64,000 nucleotides of DNA from Neurospora tetraspora (taxonomy: Eukaryota > Ascomycota > Sordariomycetes > Sordariales > Sordariaceae). Within the stretch, counting starts at the first letter, position 1. Every line of letters starts with the position of its first letter. Positions 59,767 to 64,000 of the stretch are shown piece by piece. The notes under the pieces are model-generated. The model was not told the origin of the DNA. It saw only the letters and a list, made by a program, of their open reading frames with translations, and made no database searches. The position numbers and the translations under genes are program-made. The stretch covers positions 3,038,001 to 3,102,000 of the forward strand of contig NW_026944389.1 of the NCBI RefSeq assembly GCF_033439725.1, written 5' to 3'.

Positions 59767-61380
59767 CTTGAGCTCACTCGCAGAGAAGACTCCAGTCAAC
59801 AGGAACGAGGAGAAAATTTGAAAGGAGGAAGAATAGCACTGCCAGAGAGGGTGGGCAAAGTATTTGTGAGGACTTGCACGGAGAGAACAGAAAGTCAAGA
59901 ACTGCTAGCAACCCTCTTTGCCCACTCATCAACACCATGCCATTGAAACACCCAAAACATCTAGCGTTGGATCAGCTCATCCAGTCTTTGACGAGTTCAA
60001 CTGCAATCCAGCGGCACCCTACACCGTGTAGGATAACCACTGTGCACTCAACGGGTTTTCGCATCGCCTGAGAACCTACCAACCAGCGAAACACCCTTCA
60101 GTATCTCCACTAGTTGGTGTTCTGGATCTACCACTATCTATACGCCAAACTCTCAAAAGCAGGTAGCCGCCACTGCCGCCCAACTTGAGCATCGCGTTGC
60201 GCGTCTAGAGCATGCTGCGGACTCGTGCAGCCTCGTGCAGACAGAGCATCATGAGCCTATCATATCGAGCGCTAGAGTCGCTTTAGGAAGGAGCGAGGAC
60301 AAGCTCGCAGGATCTGTAACGTGTTGGTGGTTGATGTTGCGTTTGGCACAGTGGTGATTTGTGAAAGGAGGACTGCGTGTGGTGGTTGGTGGCGAGGGCA
60401 GGGCTGAAAATATGCTGCTGTGTACACTAGGGTAGACTTAAGGTAGGGAAAGAGAAATAAACCATGAATCGATGATGCGAAAAATCGCCTTTATAGAATC
60501 ATGAAGTTTTCCGGAATTTTTAAGTTGATTCTTTTGCTCAGTTCCTCCGCATGTTGTTGAAGCCATCACCATGTCTTGGCATTCTTGGCACAAGGTGGAT
60601 ACGATCCACACATGCTTACCCTGTATATAAGCTAGACTTCGTCTCCTTTCCTTTGGTCTTTCTCTCTCTCTTCAATCAATCGAGACTTTCACCACCACTT
60701 CCGTCGTCTCTCGTGATCACCTCCTCCGTATGGTTCAACACTTGTCACCCCTTTAAGTGCTACAACTTTCCCATCTTCATGACATGCACCCGCCAGTTCG
60801 AATGACAATGGAACATGATTTATGGACTGGAATCCTTTCCAAGGCTAATATTTAGTCAGTTTATGTATTTACAATGCTTCAAGAAAAGTGGATTGGCCAT
60901 TGAAGTACCATGAAAGCATGAAATCGCAGAGTGACTGAAATGAGTCTGGCTGGCTGGCCCTTTTCTGTGGTAGATTTTTGAGTTCATCCCGTCGTCGGGT
61001 TCTATTCCCGAAACCAATGACAGCAAATCAATCCTTTCGCACAGTTGTGCACCAGTGAACAAATCCTTAAAGGAAAGATGAATGGATATTTGATAATTAC
61101 CTCTACGTACGAAAGCCAGATCCTTGAGAGCGCTTGACGTCGTGAAAGAAAGTAAACAGAAAGGAATAAGAGGGAAAAGATAACGAACAAACGGCCCTGA
61201 GGTAGCGGGTCCAGAATAAAACCTCTCATGACTGCAGTGATGCAACACTTATTTCTCTTTAGACATCCAATCGCCCAATTTTCCAAGCCAAAAACAAACG
61301 CCATTCCTTTTATAACCTGCGCCAGGCCATTACAAAACTCCAAGGGACCGACAATACCCAGCGGAAGTCAGGTCAGGTCA
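59767..61380. other. Intergenic between two minus-strand genes
   Basis: About 1.6 kb upstream of the membrane glycoprotein gene. No coding region or tRNA could be supported. Confidence 0.55.
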
Positions 61381-63061
61381 CTACTCCCTCGTAACATGCC
61401 ACTCCTCTGTGATCTGGACCTGCATCACCGGCTTTCCTCCCGAGTTTCTGTTATTCCCATAATGGCCTCCCTGCCCAGGCCCCTCTCCCCTCTCCAAATC
61501 ACCACTGCCCTGCTGTCCATGCCCCCTCCTATAATCCTCACCCAAAATCGACTCCTCACTCCGATTATCCATCCCACCCACTCGTCCTCCCACCGCTACC
61601 GACGCCGAGGAACCGCCAACCGCATTCGCATCGTTGAATGGACTCTGCCCTTGTGGGGAAGTACCAAGCCCATCACTCCCACTACTCCTCATGCCCCCCA
61701 TCTTCCCCTCCCTATGCAACTCAAACTCATCACTCTCATCATCTCTAAGCGGCCGCGAGTTATTCTTCGACTTATTCTTGCTATCGTTACCAGAGCGTCC
61801 AGGAATCGTACCGCCACCAATGGTGCGCAGACCGACATGTCCTGTGGCGCCGCCGCCGCCGCCGCTTTGCTTCTGATAGCCGCGGCTGGTACCGTTGCGG
61901 GAGGAGATGATTTTGTTGAAGAAGGACTTGTATAAAGGTCGGCACACGGGAATGCCGATGCAGATCATGGTGATGGCGATCTCGGCCGAGGACCAGACGA
62001 TCAGGCCGACGGTGTCGCGCGAATAGTTGTTTGAGGAGGAGAGGGAGGGGACTTGTATGGTGCGTTTGATGCCGCAGGCTCCGGCGCTGTGTTGACCAGA
62101 ATGTTAGTTTGTGTTGGTCGGGTTGACATGAGCTTTGATTGGAAAGGAGAGAGGAGAAGAGAAGTGATGATAAATGAGCGTGTAGGGATGGATGTGAGTG
62201 GGTGGTGAACTTACATGACGCCTAGACTCATGCTGATGGCGATGATCATCTTTTCTCGTTGATTCATGTTGAGTTTCCAGAGGAAGATCCAAGGCATGAG
62301 AGCGAAGAAGAAATCGGCGAAGACACAGAGGACTTTTGGGGTTGTTAGAACACTTTCTCTCTCATCAGCCCTCTGCAGCCGGGGGACACTCTCCCCCGTT
62401 GCAAACCGCAAAACTTGGACAAAACATTGAGGAGGTAAGGTAGGTAACATACTACAAAGCGTCATAGAAACCGGCGTAGCATCCAAATCACAATGACCCC
62501 CCTTAATCGATTTATCCCAGAGATACGCCGGCGGCGAGCACTGGAGCATAAAGACAAAGCAGACGGAGATCGAAGCGCCCATAAGCGCTCCCATCACAAG
62601 CCAGATGCTGACTTTGTGCCATTTCTGGGTAACCAGGCGCAGCAGGAAGAGTCCCAACGACCATTTTGCCACAGCCATGCCAAGAACGGCGAAGCACTGG
62701 CCGATAGCCTCCCACATGATGGCGCCGGGGACATCTTCCACTGGGATGTCCCACATGTTTTGCCCGAATCCGTAGTGGGCTGCTATGGTACTGCAGATTG
62801 TGTAGCAGAGGAGAAATACCTTGAAAAAAAAAGGGAGTCAGGGTTAATGTTTGACCTTTTGTGTAAAAAAGAGAGTCTGAGAAATGGATGTTGTCCAGAG
62901 TAGGTACTCACAAACGCAAGAACATAAGCATGATCATCAAAACCCGTATTCGCCACAATAAAAGTGCGAACGTATAATCGTAGGCTGACGCAAAGTCCAG
63001 CAAGTGAGACCATAACCCACATCACAGTTATGGCCCCCGGGCCATCACCTCCCATAGGCAT
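61381..63061 (-). CDS. Seven-TM fungal rhodopsin-like (Pth11-like) membrane protein
   Basis: Minus-strand exons 63061-62912, 62819-62453, 62332-62215 and 62086-61381 give 446 residues. It matches the fungal integral membrane family related to Pth11-type receptors: LCVSLRLYVRTFI, FDDHAYVLAFVFLL, AHYGFGQNMWD, FLLRL, CSPPAYLWDKSIKGGHCD, CVFADFFFALMPWIFLWKLNMNQREKMIIAISMSLG, and SAEIAITMICIGIPVCRPLY. Seven hydrophobic segments lie before about residue 265; there is no N-terminal CFEM domain. The C-terminal 170 residues are Gly/Ser/Asn/Arg-rich and cytosolic. No retinal-binding lysine is expected in this family, so it is a putative receptor or membrane sensor with unknown ligand. Two of three introns end in AAG; the others' signals include a CTAAC branch in each of the last two. 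Confidence 0.88.
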
Positions 63062-64000
63062 GATGGATGTGAGGTTACCGGTGTTTCTGGCGGGTTGGTA
63101 CTGTTTCTTGAGGGTAAGTAAACAGAGGATGACGACCTAAGGGTAGGTAAGGAAGGAGCAACGGGCGTGACATGCACAAGCCACCGTGTGGTAGGATGGA
63201 TTTTGATTATGTAGGAAATGGAAACCATCAAAAACCTCGACACCGTTGAAAAAACACTAGGGTAGGGGGAATAGGAAAGGCAGGTGTTTCTTAGATAAAG
63301 CTGTAACTTGAGCGGAAATCGGCTTGCTCTCGCCCCGGACCGAAGAGTGGCGTTATGTCTAGGAAGATTCCAAGAGTCTAGGCTAGGGTGTGCATCAGTT
63401 TTTCGAGAGGTTGTGATGCGTGCTTTCTCCGTACTACTACGTAGTTAGTTAGCTTGAATTACAAGGAAAGTGCACCCGAGAATGTGTGGGGATTCAAGGC
63501 AAGGGTGGTTGAGTCTTCAATTCTGGAAGCCCAAACAGCCGCTGTATGCTATGAGTTTGTGGTACTCACCCGTACTTCTCAACCCTGCCACCTCGAAACC
63601 GCACCGATAATCATCGGAGTTGTGTTCCTGTGGAAAGAGCATTGAAGACAAGACTCGTATAATATGAACATGAAATAATGACGGGGGTTACTAGGAGGGT
63701 GGAGGTGGAGCTACTTTCCCACCCCCCTGAACCGGGCGAGTCGGGGAACTGGATTGTAACGGGCTAAGTGTGAGGTGGGCAACACTAGGGCTTTAATCGG
63801 AGATTGCTGCTACCAAGATGCGCGCGCGCATGATCGTTTGCCCGAGCTTCGACATGTTGTTGATGTTGCGAGCTGCGGGAGGCGTTGGTCTCAGAGATCG
63901 TGATCGTGGAAGGATCCGTTTCTCGACTGGGGGAGTAGGGAGTCGATACTGACATAAGCCACGAGGAGCTTTGATACCCGGCTTGAAGAGGAACCGGGCT
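63062..64000. other. Upstream region of the rhodopsin-like gene, to the window end
   Basis: Contains its promoter and leader. I find no supported coding region or RNA gene in the last 900 bp. Confidence 0.5.

Noticed and set aside
60980-60998. A tRNA T-arm-like TCGGGTTCTATTCCCGA
   Set aside because: Pyrimidine at position 57, and no matching acceptor, D or anticodon arms on either strand.

Overview
The window looks like nuclear chromosomal DNA of a filamentous ascomycete, most likely a Sordariales member close to Neurospora or Sordaria. The grounds are intron structure (mostly 50-90 bp introns with GTAAGT-like donors, CTAAC/CTGAC branch sites and short branch-to-AG distances), GC-rich coding sequence, long intergenic spacers, scattered GGTACC/TAGGTA motifs, and fungus-specific families (APSES Xbp1-like regulator, fungal SLATT protein, fungal rhodopsin-like membrane protein). 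Species assignment is inference. I see no transposon, provirus, CRISPR array or biosynthetic cluster.

Layout. 0-3.6 kb: ten-exon phospholipase D (+) with an 11-nt microexon and a Gly/Tyr-rich insert. 5.4-7.2 kb: MFS transporter (-) with an 18-nt microexon. 7.2-12.2 kb: a long gene-poor spacer, then tRNA-Val(AAC). 12.8-14.3 kb: Hsp90 co-chaperone Cns1 (+). 16.7-19.3 kb: Xbp1-like APSES transcription factor (-), followed by a 4.9-kb gene-poor spacer. 24.1-30.1 kb: DNA topoisomerase II (+) with a very long repetitive acidic/basic tail. 30.6-32.5 kb: divergent lipid-kinase-like protein (-). 33.4-35.5 kb: tRNA m2,2G26 methyltransferase Trm1 (-), divergent from a fungal SLATT-domain membrane protein (+, 36.2-37.3 kb). 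39.1-41.2 kb: unrecognised low-complexity protein (-). 43.7-45.1 kb: Sec62 (+). 45.8-47.7 kb: CGI-58/Cld1-type alpha/beta hydrolase (-). 49.5-50.8 kb: Spo7 (+). 52.0-53.1 kb: dual-specificity phosphatase with a polyQ insert (+). 54.5-58.1 kb: large unrecognised charged protein (+). 58.5-59.8 kb: single-pass secreted-ectodomain membrane protein (-). 61.4-63.1 kb: seven-TM rhodopsin-like/Pth11-like protein (-).

Most genes are housekeeping and probably not co-regulated. Several products (phospholipase D, lipid-kinase-like protein, CGI-58/Cld1-like hydrolase, Spo7) touch phosphatidic-acid or cardiolipin metabolism, but they are scattered among unrelated genes and I treat this as a loose theme only. 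The strongest leads for a second look are the eukaryotic SLATT protein (a relative of bacterial immune effectors), the two microexons that restore conserved protein motifs, the Gly/Tyr-rich insert between the two HKD motifs of phospholipase D, the dual-start Trm1, the AAG 3' splice sites in two neighbouring genes, and the two 5-kb gene-poor upstream regions. Exon boundaries were read by eye from splice motifs and protein-family continuity; no alignment or RNA evidence was available.
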